Below, piece after piece: positions 8,104 through 14,824 of a stretch of 32,738 bases of DNA (position 1 is the first letter of the stretch; each line of letters opens with the position of its first letter). Where the stretch lies: assembly GCA_018609045.1 (NCBI GenBank), contig JABAYK010000019.1, positions 1-32,738 on the forward strand, written 5' to 3'. Origin of the DNA: Flavobacteriales bacterium (GTDB taxonomy: Bacteria > Bacteroidota > Bacteroidia > Flavobacteriales_G > Salibacteraceae). A program made the position numbers and the translations under genes. A model generated the notes under the pieces. The model made no database searches. It worked only from the letters and a program-made list of their open reading frames with translations, and was not told the origin of the DNA.

Positions 8104-8898
8104 TTAAAAAAATAATTCTTTGGTTAGTATATAAACTCCCATGATAAGCACAAACCAACCAAAGGCAGGCTTTAGTTTTTTTCCGGGAATAAAATTCGAT
8201 AAATAGCTTCCTAAAAAAATTCCTGCTACAGCTAAAGCAGAAAAAATGGCCAAGAAAGCCCAATCAACTTCTCTTGTTGCTAGGTCTCCTGTAAAGCCAA
8301 TTAAACTTTTGATTGAAATAATAAGCAATGAAGTTCCTATGGCCATTTTCATGGGAAGTTTGGAGAGTATAACCAAGGCGGGGATAATCAAAAAACCACC
8401 GCCCGCTCCAACCAAGCCTGTTAACAATCCAACAACAGCCCCTTCCAGAATTATCATGGGATAATTAAACTTTTGTTCTACTTCTTCTTGCTCAGTTTCT
8501 TTTCGTCCTTTAATCATTGAGTAAGAAGCGAAAATCATGAGAACAGCAAAAATCAACATCAGTAAAATGTCTTTGGTAACAAGCAAAGAACCAAGAGTAA
8601 AAACCTCATCTGGAATTGCTGGAACAATGTATCTCCTAGTAATATAAACAGCAATAATTGAGGGGACTCCGAATATTAAGGCGGTTTTAAAACTTACTAA
8701 GCCTTTTCGCATATAGGTTACTGAACCTACTAAACTAGAAAAACCAACAATAAAAAGAGAGTATGCTGTGGCCGTTACAGCTGTAACACCTGAGAGATAA
8801 ACCAACACCGGAACTGTTAGAATGGAGCCACCACCACCAATTAACCCCAATGTTAACCCGATAACGATAGCACCTACATAACCTAATATTTCTAACAT
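8104..8898 (-). CDS. TauE/SafE-family sulfite/sulfonate exporter
   Basis: A 264-residue inner-membrane protein with about eight hydrophobic segments. It has the two glycine-rich signatures of the family, GLIGGGGSILTVPVL near residue 20 and GLLTGLVGAGGGFLIIPAL near residue 158, one in each inverted repeat. Family members export sulfite, sulfoacetate or related anions. It is the first gene of an operon with the persulfide dioxygenase, whose product is sulfite, so sulfite efflux is the natural reading. A TATTTTTG -7 element (8913-8920) and a Crp/Fnr-like palindrome (8942-8957) lie directly upstream, so the 5' leader is only about 10 bases. Confidence 0.9.
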   Translation of the reverse strand: MLEILGYVGAIVIGLTLGLIGGGGSILTVPVLVYLSGVTAVTATAYSLFIVGFSSLVGSVTYMRKGLVSFKTALIFGVPSIIAVYITRRYIVPAIPDEVFTLGSLLVTKDILLMLIFAVLMIFASYSMIKGRKETEQEEVEQKFNYPMIILEGAVVGLLTGLVGAGGGFLIIPALVILSKLPMKMAIGTSLLIISIKSLIGFTGDLATREVDWAFLAIFSALAVAGIFLGSYLSNFIPGKKLKPAFGWFVLIMGVYILTKELFF

Positions 8899-8912
8899 GT
8901 AAAAATTTTAGC

Positions 8913-8920
8913 CAAAAATA
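8913..8920 (-). promoter_or_regulatory. -7 element of the TauE-MBL promoter
   Basis: The minus strand reads TATTTTTG, a perfect TAnnTTTG match, about 15 bases before the TauE ATG. Only a weak CTG lies at the usual -33 position, consistent with an activator-dependent promoter. Confidence 0.75.
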
Positions 8921-8941
8921 CAGTTATGCAATATGGTGTCC

Positions 8942-8957
8942 AGTGATTTTAATCACT
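8942..8957. promoter_or_regulatory. Crp/Fnr-type operator upstream of TauE-MBL
   Basis: AGTGAT-TTTA-ATCACT is a perfect palindrome with 6-base arms, of the same GTGAT-N4-ATCAC form as the site before SQR. Its centre (8949.5) is 33 bp from the centre of the -7 element. That puts it near -40/-41 from the expected transcription start, the classical class II activator position. Confidence 0.7.
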
Positions 8958-9010
8958 TTAGAAAATGAAGGTTAATGGTCTAAATTATGTCTTTTATGAA
9001 AGTTTAGAGC

Positions 9011-9043
9011 AAAAAAAAGCCCCCTGGAAACAGAAGGCCTTTA
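9011..9043 (-). terminator. Terminator after the T9SS Omp28-like gene
   Basis: On the minus strand AAAGGCCT pairs imperfectly with AGGGGGCTTT across a short loop, and eight T follow. It lies 20 bases after the stop codon at 9064. Confidence 0.8.
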
Positions 9044-9063
9044 ATTTTAAAAAACTCTAATTA

Positions 9064-11154
9064 TTATTTAGAAACAAAGAATTTTTTGGTAGAAATATTA
9101 CCATTTTCTTCTACTGTTAAAAAGTACATTCCAGCTGGAGTACCTTCTAAATCTAATTGTAATTGTTGTGCACCAGAAGTTGTGTTAAAAGACTGAGCTT
9201 TTACTAATTTTCCGATTGGGTCAATTACTTTGATGTTTGTAACACCAGCAACTTCAGCATTTAACTCAACAAATAAGTTACCATTGGTTGGGTTAGGATA
9301 AAGTTTAAGGCCTTTTGCATCAATAGAAGTTTCGTTTACGCTAACAAATTCTGAAAGAACAGAGTTTGCAGCATTTAAAACTGCCTTAGTAGCATTGTCT
9401 TGCACCCAAGCAACAACAGCTAAGTCAGTAAATTCTTCAACTGAATGTTCTGTAGCATCATTAATATAACTTGCAGCTTGACCATCAGCAGGTAATCTGT
9501 AATTTCCAGCAAAAGTGAAAGAAATATTTTTTGAATCAGTTGCTCCATTTGCAATAGCACCTAGGGTAGTACCATTATCATTTGGTAACATTTTTTTCAT
9601 CACATATAAAAACTCAGTTTCACCATTAGTTTTAACGTTTTTGGTTGTTTTTTTCTCAACTATAGCAACGTGTAAAACATTTTGTGCACTTGGAAAATCA
9701 GCTAATGCTTCATAATCAACATCTACTGTTACAGTTTGGTTTGGAACATCGATGCTATGAGTAGCATTTAATACCAAAAATGAAGGTACATTGGTAGCCT
9801 CTGTATGTAAAGTATTGGAAAAGCTTTGAGCATTTTCATCCCATCCTCCATCTATCTCCATACGAGGAATTGAGTTTACAGCATAGTAATTTCTTCTATT
9901 TAGTGCTTCTGCAGTACAATATGGGTCACCTGTACCTGGGAAGTTTTGTTGGTATTTAATTTCAACAAATTCACCTTCTTTACCTGCAACTACACTATGA
10001 AAGTTTTGGTTACCTGCTAAACAAGGAGGACAAGTAGAACTTGTGAATATTTCATACAAAGGATATCTATCAGTTGTTTTGTCAACAACAACTACGCTTC
10101 CCATTGCCATATCATTGCTTGTGCTTTGATCTGCATTACCATTTAGGTTAGAGGCATAAATTTCAATATCATAAGGGCCTGTAACTGTAGGATTCCAGCT
10201 TGCAGTTGTAGTAAATTGATACTCGGCTAATGGAGCAATACTTACACCTGTAATAGATTCTGTTACTGCGGCGCCTCCGTTGATGGTATAATTAGCATCA
10301 AAAGAAGTAATAGTCTCTGTACCCAAGTTAGTAACAGTACCTTTAATTTCGAATGGTGCATCACCTATTTTTAAGAAATTATCCATATCAACACTTTTAC
10401 CAGCAAAATCATACTGTGGTTGAGTTCCTTGAATAAATGCATAATAAGTATTATCAGCAGGGCCAACATCTGAACCTCCTGATGCCAAGCTATTTACGGA
10501 AGCAAATGCAGGAGAACCAGAAAGCGATAAAGCATTGTTTGCATCAAATTGCAAACCTGCAGTTAAAGCAGGACCAGCACCAGCTTGAGCATAGTTTCTT
10601 GCATCAACAATGTAAATATTGTTAGATGTTTCTTCAATTACAATACTCCAGTAAGCCCAAGCAGAAATACCAACGTTCATTCCGTTCCAAGAAGCAGAAG
10701 CCAAAGTAATCCAATGCTGACGATTTGGAGCAGTTCCAAAAGTCTTGGTTATAACCCCATCATTAGCACCTGTACAATTTAAACCCCAAACCAATATTGA
10801 GTTATCGGGAATTGAAGCGTCAGGAATAGCAACGTTTACATCAGATGGAACAGCTCCTGGAGTAGAAAAAGTTACAACACCATTTGATGAAACATAATAA
10901 GATGAAACTGAAGTTCCGTTGAAATCAAAAGCAAATGGAACAGTTTGCATTGCGCTCCATTGAGATGCGCCAGGGTTAATAACTTGAGTATAGCCTGTAT
11001 AGTTACCTAACATATAGGCTGCGGTTTGGTCTTCTTCTGTGTTTAGCCCACCAGGATTCTCACCTGCGTTGATAAACGGAAGAACATAATATTGCCCAAA
11101 AGAAAAGCTCGTAAGAGCAAAGGCAAATAAAATAGAAGTAAAGATTTTCTTCAT
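9064..11154 (-). CDS. T9SS-exported Omp28-related protein with CPPC thioredoxin-like motif
   Basis: A 696-residue secreted protein. Residues 1-20 are a signal peptide (MKKIFTSILFAFALTSFSFG). The first half is beta-rich with no firm family, and about residues 250-355 look like an Ig-like/CARDB segment (IKGTVTNLGTETITSF). Residues ~360-600 match the Omp28-related family, with EIFTSSTCPPC (Cys375, Cys378) followed by EIKYQQNFPGTGDP; the CxxC resembles a thioredoxin-fold active site. The last ~75 residues are a type A T9SS sorting domain: LKLYPNPTNGNLFVEL .. GMYFLTVEENG .. KKFFVSK. The protein is therefore likely exported through the Por system and attached to the surface or released. It is a single-gene unit, with a possible TACATTTA -7 element near 11200 and a strong terminator. 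Substrate is unknown. Confidence 0.88.
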   Translation of the reverse strand: MKKIFTSILFAFALTSFSFGQYYVLPFINAGENPGGLNTEEDQTAAYMLGNYTGYTQVINPGASQWSAMQTVPFAFDFNGTSVSSYYVSSNGVVTFSTPGAVPSDVNVAIPDASIPDNSILVWGLNCTGANDGVITKTFGTAPNRQHWITLASASWNGMNVGISAWAYWSIVIEETSNNIYIVDARNYAQAGAGPALTAGLQFDANNALSLSGSPAFASVNSLASGGSDVGPADNTYYAFIQGTQPQYDFAGKSVDMDNFLKIGDAPFEIKGTVTNLGTETITSFDANYTINGGAAVTESITGVSIAPLAEYQFTTTASWNPTVTGPYDIEIYASNLNGNADQSTSNDMAMGSVVVVDKTTDRYPLYEIFTSSTCPPCLAGNQNFHSVVAGKEGEFVEIKYQQNFPGTGDPYCTAEALNRRNYYAVNSIPRMEIDGGWDENAQSFSNTLHTEATNVPSFLVLNATHSIDVPNQTVTVDVDYEALADFPSAQNVLHVAIVEKKTTKNVKTNGETEFLYVMKKMLPNDNGTTLGAIANGATDSKNISFTFAGNYRLPADGQAASYINDATEHSVEEFTDLAVVAWVQDNATKAVLNAANSVLSEFVSVNETSIDAKGLKLYPNPTNGNLFVELNAEVAGVTNIKVIDPIGKLVKAQSFNTTSGAQQLQLDLEGTPAGMYFLTVEENGNISTKKFFVSK

Positions 11155-11288
11155 AATTAAATAATTTGAGTTTAAAAATTTTTAAAGCGTGTAAATGTAT
11201 GTAAAAACTTAATTACGAAACAATTAATTTTTATTTGTTTGATGAAAGGTAAATGCTAATGTTGAATTGGGAGTAGTGAAAAGTAAAA

Positions 11289-11391
11289 GGCTTATGGCTT
11301 ATGGCTAATGGCTAATGGCTAATGGCTAATGGCTTATGGCTTATGGCTTATGGCTTATGGCTTATGGCTTATGGCTTATGGCTAATGGCTA
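11289..11391. repeat. 7-bp tandem array of GGCTTAT / GGCTAAT units
   Basis: Fourteen complete heptamers plus a partial one. Two variants that differ at one base occur in blocks: two GGCTTAT, four GGCTAAT, seven GGCTTAT, one GGCTAAT. The block order suggests local slippage or unequal exchange rather than independent point mutation. Confidence 0.95.
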
Positions 11392-11417
11392 AAAGTATAT
11401 TTTGATTTGGAAAAATG

Positions 11418-11588
11418 ACTTTGTGAACTTTGCGGAAGCTTCGTGCTCTTTGCGGTTGAATTGGAAGTTGGACGAAGGAGAAAAGACAAAGGACAAAAAT
11501 TTAATTAATAATGAAGAATTAAAAATTATGAATTTTTGAGCAGTGGCTTTGTGAACTTTACGGAAGGTTCGTGCTCTTTGCAGTTGAA
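11418..11588 (+). repeat. Dispersed 43-bp repeat, copies A and B
   Basis: Copy A (11418-11460) and copy B (11546-11588) share CTTTGTGAACTTT, then GGAAG-TTCGTGCTCTTTGC, then GTTGAA. They are 128 bp apart. AATGAAGAATTAAAAATT and TTTGAGCAG lie between them. The same unit occurs twice more at 12246-12444. Confidence 0.85.
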
Positions 11589-11662
11589 TAAAAATGTGAT
11601 TAGGTGATTAGGTGAATTTAGAAAATTATGAATACCTATCAAACTTAAAACCAAATACCGAC

Positions 11663-12088
11663 CTAATACATTAACTCTTTTACAAGGTTTCCTTTTTCAT
11701 CGTAAAAAAACCATTTGCCAACTGTTTTATCTTCTTTGTATTTGCCTTTATACCTGAGCTTGCCGTTTTCGTAGTAAACAGCACTTTCGCCTTGTCTTAA
11801 GCCATGTTCGTATTCAGCTTCGCTCCACCTCGTGCCAGTTTTATAGTTATAAATCCAAGCGCCATGTCTTTTACCATCTTTGTCAAAATCGCCTTGTAAC
11901 TCGAGTTGACCGTTTTTGTAAAACTGTTTTGTAGATAGTTTTATTTTTTGGTCGTTTTCTACTAAATAAGTTACTACCGTTTTTGGGGTTCCATCTTCGT
12001 GGGTTTGCTCCACAACCTCTTGTTTTTCGGTACACGCATGAAATACCAAAACAATAACAGCAATAATTAAAAAACTTAGCTTTTTCAT
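11663..12088 (-). CDS. Small lipoprotein with MORN/YwqK-type repeats
   Basis: A 141-residue protein starting at ATG 12088, which gives a lipoprotein signal MKKLSFLIIAVIVLVFHAC with lipidated Cys19. An ATG seven codons upstream (12109) would put extra residues before the signal. The mature part has repeated [F/Y]Y.NG.L..G.[F/Y] units: FYKNGQLELQGDF, KRHGAWIYN, YYENGKLRYKGKY and GKWFFYDEKGNLV. This is the pattern annotated as MORN variant or YwqK-family 'antitoxin'. In Bacteroidota such proteins are usually single envelope lipoproteins, and no toxin gene is adjacent, so I do not infer a toxin-antitoxin role. The gene stands alone between two repeat blocks. Confidence 0.8.
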   Translation of the reverse strand: MKKLSFLIIAVIVLVFHACTEKQEVVEQTHEDGTPKTVVTYLVENDQKIKLSTKQFYKNGQLELQGDFDKDGKRHGAWIYNYKTGTRWSEAEYEHGLRQGESAVYYENGKLRYKGKYKEDKTVGKWFFYDEKGNLVKELMY

Positions 12089-12245
12089 TTCAATTCCTAA
12101 TGATTGCAATATTACTTACTGTAACCTAAAGGCTGTAAGTTGCTCTTGCTAAGTTATTAGATGGTTTATGTTTATTGGTAATGATGAATTGGAAAAAATT
12201 AAAAATGAAGAATTAAAAACTGTGATTGGTGAATGGTGAGCAATG

Positions 12246-12444
12246 GCTTTGTGAGCTTTGCATAAACTTAGTGGGCTTTGTGGTTGAATTGGAAGTTGGA
12301 CGAAAGAATAAGGACAAAAGAGAAAAGACGATAGATGATGGACGAAAGACTTTAAACTAATTAATAATGAAGAATTAAAAATTGGGAGTTTTTGAGCAGT
12401 GGCTTTGTGAACTTTGCATAAACTTAGTGGGCTTTGTGGTTAAC
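12246..12444 (+). repeat. Dispersed 43-bp repeat, copies C and D
   Basis: Copy C (12246-12288) and copy D (12402-12444) read GCTTTGTGA(A/G)CTTTGC, then ATAAACTTAGTGGGCTTTG, then TGGTT. They are 156 bp apart and again have AATGAAGAATTAAAAATT and TTTGAGCAG in front. Copy C is followed by the same GAATTGGAAGTTGGACGAA as copy A, so C-D mirrors the order of A-B. Confidence 0.85.
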
Positions 12445-12464
12445 AATTACAGTTTGCAAGTTAA

Positions 12465-12512
12465 TAGGTGTTTAGGTGTTTAGGTGTTTAGGTGTTTAGG
12501 TGTTTAGGTGAA
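12465..12512. repeat. 8-bp tandem array TAGGTGTT
   Basis: Five exact TAGGTGTT units followed by TAGGTGAA. A shorter relative, GATTAGGTGATTAGGTGAA, occurs at about 11598-11616 after copy B, again in the same order as here. Confidence 0.92.
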
Positions 12513-12607
12513 TTTAAAAAATATTAAAACCAGTCAAAATCCATCCAAAAATCAGAAATTATTTAAATGTGGCAAACAGCTACCAAACTACAAAGCTCCC
12601 GACTACT

Positions 12608-12644
12608 CAACTACCCAACTCCAATCTCTCAACTACCCAGCTCC
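12608..12644. repeat. 15-bp direct repeat CAACTACCCA(A/G)CTCC
   Basis: Two copies, 12608-12622 and 12630-12644, 22 bp apart and differing at one base. More degenerate relatives (CTACCAAACTAC, CTACTCAACTA) lie just upstream. The array ends at the 3' end of the repressor gene. Confidence 0.75.
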
Positions 12645-12647
12645 AAA

Positions 12648-13460
12648 CTATCTTCCCATCTTTGATTTTATCTCGCTAATTTCCCGTTGCAACTCATACA
12701 CGGTATTTGTTAAGGTATCTTTTGGTAAATTAGGTTCAGGCAGCTCAGCACTGATATAGTTTACAAATTTCCAAACTTCCAAAACCTCTTCAACTTTAAC
12801 TTCATAAGGTTCGTAAAACGTGTTGGTTGAACAAAGTAGAAGTGTTCCCCGGGTTTCAATTTTATTATAGGCTACTTTAAACACAATACCATCGTTTTTG
12901 GTAATGATAATATAAGGTGAACCATCTTTAATGCGTTTCCAGTTTTGCAGGTATTCTCCTGTAACCCAAGAACCCTCTCCCACTGGCGGCATACTATCAC
13001 CGCTAATTTGAAAGCTTCGGTATTTTTTGTTACGATCTAAAAAAGGCATTCTAAAAGTTGATAGTACTTTGATGTACTCGGGGTCGGCATAGCCTGTGGA
13101 GTAACCTGCTTTGGCCTTTTCGGGTACAAGCTCAATGTTCTCTTCATTGTCTTCACCTACAGTGGTAGCCAAAATGCGTATTTTCTTTCCTTCAAGGTCG
13201 GTACCGAAAGATTTTTCTTCTTCTTGCAGTTTTAGCTCTTGCCAAATAGACAAGTTGCTGCGCAACAAATTATCTAACCCAATATGGAAATAATCTGATA
13301 TTTTAAGCAGCGTTTTTAATGGTGGTTCTGAAGTGCCGTTTTCATAGCCACTTATGCTGGTGCGTTTTATTTCTAAAATAACGGCTAAGTCGTCTTGTGA
13401 AATACCTTTTCGCTTTCTTAAAAATTTGAGGTTGTTACTGAAGTTTTTGTTTTTTATCAT
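12648..13460 (-). CDS. XRE-family S24 (LexA/CI-like) self-cleaving repressor
   Basis: A 270-residue regulator. Residues 8-66 are an XRE helix-turn-helix (LKFLRKRKGISQDDLA .. ISGYENGTSEPP). Residues ~110-235 are an S24 peptidase domain with the serine in SGDSMPPV (Ser156) and the lysine in GIVFKVAYN (Lys195). An Ala-Gly pair in KAKAGY (Ala118-Gly119) sits where LexA, UmuD and CI cleave themselves. The short C-terminal tail looks like a coiled coil (LQREISEIKSKMG). It is divergent from a Y-family polymerase gene, with a symmetrical operator-like region between. By analogy it represses the polymerase and perhaps itself, and is inactivated by RecA-stimulated cleavage after DNA damage. Confidence 0.88.
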   Translation of the reverse strand: MIKNKNFSNNLKFLRKRKGISQDDLAVILEIKRTSISGYENGTSEPPLKTLLKISDYFHIGLDNLLRSNLSIWQELKLQEEEKSFGTDLEGKKIRILATTVGEDNEENIELVPEKAKAGYSTGYADPEYIKVLSTFRMPFLDRNKKYRSFQISGDSMPPVGEGSWVTGEYLQNWKRIKDGSPYIIITKNDGIVFKVAYNKIETRGTLLLCSTNTFYEPYEVKVEEVLEVWKFVNYISAELPEPNLPKDTLTNTVYELQREISEIKSKMGR

Positions 13461-13471
13461 CTTTTGTTTTT

Positions 13472-13513
13472 ATGTCATTTCGAATGGTGAGGAACGAACA
13501 AGTGAGAAATCTT
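13472..13513 (+). repeat. Remnant of a Bacteroidota dispersed repeat (GTCATTTCGA..AGAAATCT)
   Basis: TGTCATTTCGAATGGTGAGG followed by GTGAGAAATCTT resembles the short intergenic repeat I recall from many Flavobacteriia, of the form GTCATTTCGAn..GAGAAATCT. Only one copy is in the window, so the match rests on memory. Confidence 0.5.
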
Positions 13514-13544
13514 CACTTCCTTCTTTCAAAGGAGCTTGAATTAT

Positions 13545-13616
13545 TGACAAAAATTATTTCAACGAATATAGCAAAATGACTATATTATTAACATAAAAAA
13601 GTCAAAATAATTGTCA
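13545..13616. promoter_or_regulatory. Operator-like symmetrical region between S24 repressor and dinB
   Basis: There are two nested dyads. The inner one has perfect 7-base arms, AATATAG (13565-13571) and CTATATT (13580-13586), with an 8-base spacer. The outer arms, TGACAAAAATTATTT (13545-13559) and AAATAATTGTCA (13605-13616), match with a small gap. Their position between a self-cleaving repressor and a divergent polymerase suggests repressor binding sites. Confidence 0.5.
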
Positions 13617-13619
13617 TTT

Positions 13620-14822
13620 ATGTTGGTTGGAAATCAGAAGTCGGTGGTACATATGGATTTAGACTCATTTTTTGTATCGGTTGAAGTGCTACACAACCCC
13701 CGTTTAAAAAATAGAGCAGTGTTAATTGGGGGTGGAAGCGACCGCGGCGTAGTAGCTTCTTGCAGCTACGAAGCTCGTAGGTTTGGTGTACATGCTGGCA
13801 TGCCTATGAAGTTAGCCCGAAGGCTTTGTCCACAAGCTATTATACAACGTGGCGATGCTGAACGATATAGTTATTACTCTAACGTAGTAACCCAAATTGT
13901 AGAAGAAGAAGTGCCCCTTTACGAAAAATCATCTATAGACGAGTTTTATATTGACCTTACCGGTATGGATAAGTTTTTTGGTAATTACAAATTGGCTTCA
14001 GAAATACGCCAACGCATTACAAGAGAAACTGGCCTCCCTATTTCTTTTGGCTTATCGCAAAACAAAACTGTTTCTAAAGTAGCCACAGGCGAAGCTAAAC
14101 CCAATGGACAAATGCAAATTGAATTTGGCAACGAAAAGGTTTTTCTTTCGCCTTTGAGCATAAAGAAAATACCTGGCGTGGGAAGTAAAACCTATTATTT
14201 GTTGAGAGACATGGGAGTTCAGAAAATACAAACCCTGCAACAAATGCCCGTTGAGTTAATGAACAGCATATTGGGCAAGCATGGCATTGTTCTTTGGAAA
14301 AAAGCTAATGGAATTGACAATACGCCTGTTGTGCCATACACCGAAGCAAAATCTATTTCAACTGAACAAACTTTCGAAAAAGACACCATTGATGTAGCTC
14401 GCTTGCGGGTAATTTTAATGGCCATGACAGAAAAATTGGCCTTTAAACTCAGAAAACAAGAAAAACTCACCGCTTGCGTAGCGGTTAAGATCCGTTATTC
14501 AGACTTTGATACACATACTGTACAAAAACGTATTCCGTACAGCTCTGCAGATCATGTTTTGGCTAAAGTAGCCCAAGAGCTTTTCGAAAAGCTTTACCAG
14601 CGAAGGTTACTGGTTAGATTAATTGGCGTACGCTTTAGTCATTTGGTAAGCGGCGGTTACCAAATAAATTTATTTGATGACACCGAAGAAATGATTAACC
14701 TTTACCAGGCTATGGACCGGATGAAAATTCGCTTTGGCAGCGATAAAATTCACAGAGCAGCAACTTTAGGTATTAAACACCATGACTTTAATCCGTTTAA
14801 CGGGAAGAAAACAGGAGATTAA
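13620..14822 (+). CDS. dinB: Y-family DNA polymerase (DNA polymerase IV)
   Basis: A 400-residue translesion polymerase. It has the first catalytic motif HMDLDSFFVSVE (Asp13) and the second SSIDEFYIDLTG (Asp107, Glu108), the palm-domain acidic residues of the family. The fingers motif is NKTVSKVATGEAKPNG and the helix-hairpin-helix is IKKIPGVGSKTYYLLRDMG. A little-finger domain follows (residues ~240-345). I chose ATG 13620; a TTG three codons upstream (13611) is a weaker alternative. The gene is divergent from the S24 repressor, a pairing typical of Bacteroidota and the functional equivalent of LexA/UmuD control. Its stop is two bases from that of the convergent glycosyltransferase gene. Confidence 0.92.
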   Translation: MLVGNQKSVVHMDLDSFFVSVEVLHNPRLKNRAVLIGGGSDRGVVASCSYEARRFGVHAGMPMKLARRLCPQAIIQRGDAERYSYYSNVVTQIVEEEVPLYEKSSIDEFYIDLTGMDKFFGNYKLASEIRQRITRETGLPISFGLSQNKTVSKVATGEAKPNGQMQIEFGNEKVFLSPLSIKKIPGVGSKTYYLLRDMGVQKIQTLQQMPVELMNSILGKHGIVLWKKANGIDNTPVVPYTEAKSISTEQTFEKDTIDVARLRVILMAMTEKLAFKLRKQEKLTACVAVKIRYSDFDTHTVQKRIPYSSADHVLAKVAQELFEKLYQRRLLVRLIGVRFSHLVSGGYQINLFDDTEEMINLYQAMDRMKIRFGSDKIHRAATLGIKHHDFNPFNGKKTGD

Positions 14823-14824
14823 AC

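Larger units (their letters stand above)
11155..11662. other. Intergenic region rich in repeats, no gene seen
   Basis: About 500 bases between two minus-strand genes. It holds the promoter region of the Omp28-like gene (about 11155-11240), a 7-bp tandem array (11289-11391), two copies of a 43-bp dispersed unit (11418-11588) and a short GATTAGGT repeat near 11598-11615. No ORF with a coding character is present on either strand. Confidence 0.75.
12089..12647. other. Intergenic region rich in repeats, no gene seen
   Basis: About 560 bases with two copies of the 43-bp unit (12246-12444), an 8-bp tandem array (12465-12512) and a 15-bp direct repeat (12608-12644). An open frame from 12508 on the plus strand is made of repeat sequence and the reverse of the repressor 3' end, so it is not a gene. 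Confidence 0.75.

Noticed and set aside
11289..11391. CRISPR array
   Set aside because: Units are 7 bp, contiguous and without unique spacers, and no cas gene is in the window.
11663..12109. YwqK-type antitoxin of a toxin-antitoxin pair
   Set aside because: It has a lipoprotein signal and no toxin gene beside it; the name reflects only the repeat family.
12508..12759. Plus-strand 83-codon ORF
   Set aside because: It consists of tandem-repeat sequence plus the reverse of the S24 repressor 3' end and has no recognisable protein character.
12648..14822. Prophage immunity region
   Set aside because: The CI-like repressor is next to a Y-family polymerase, with no integrase, Cro, replication or structural phage genes nearby.
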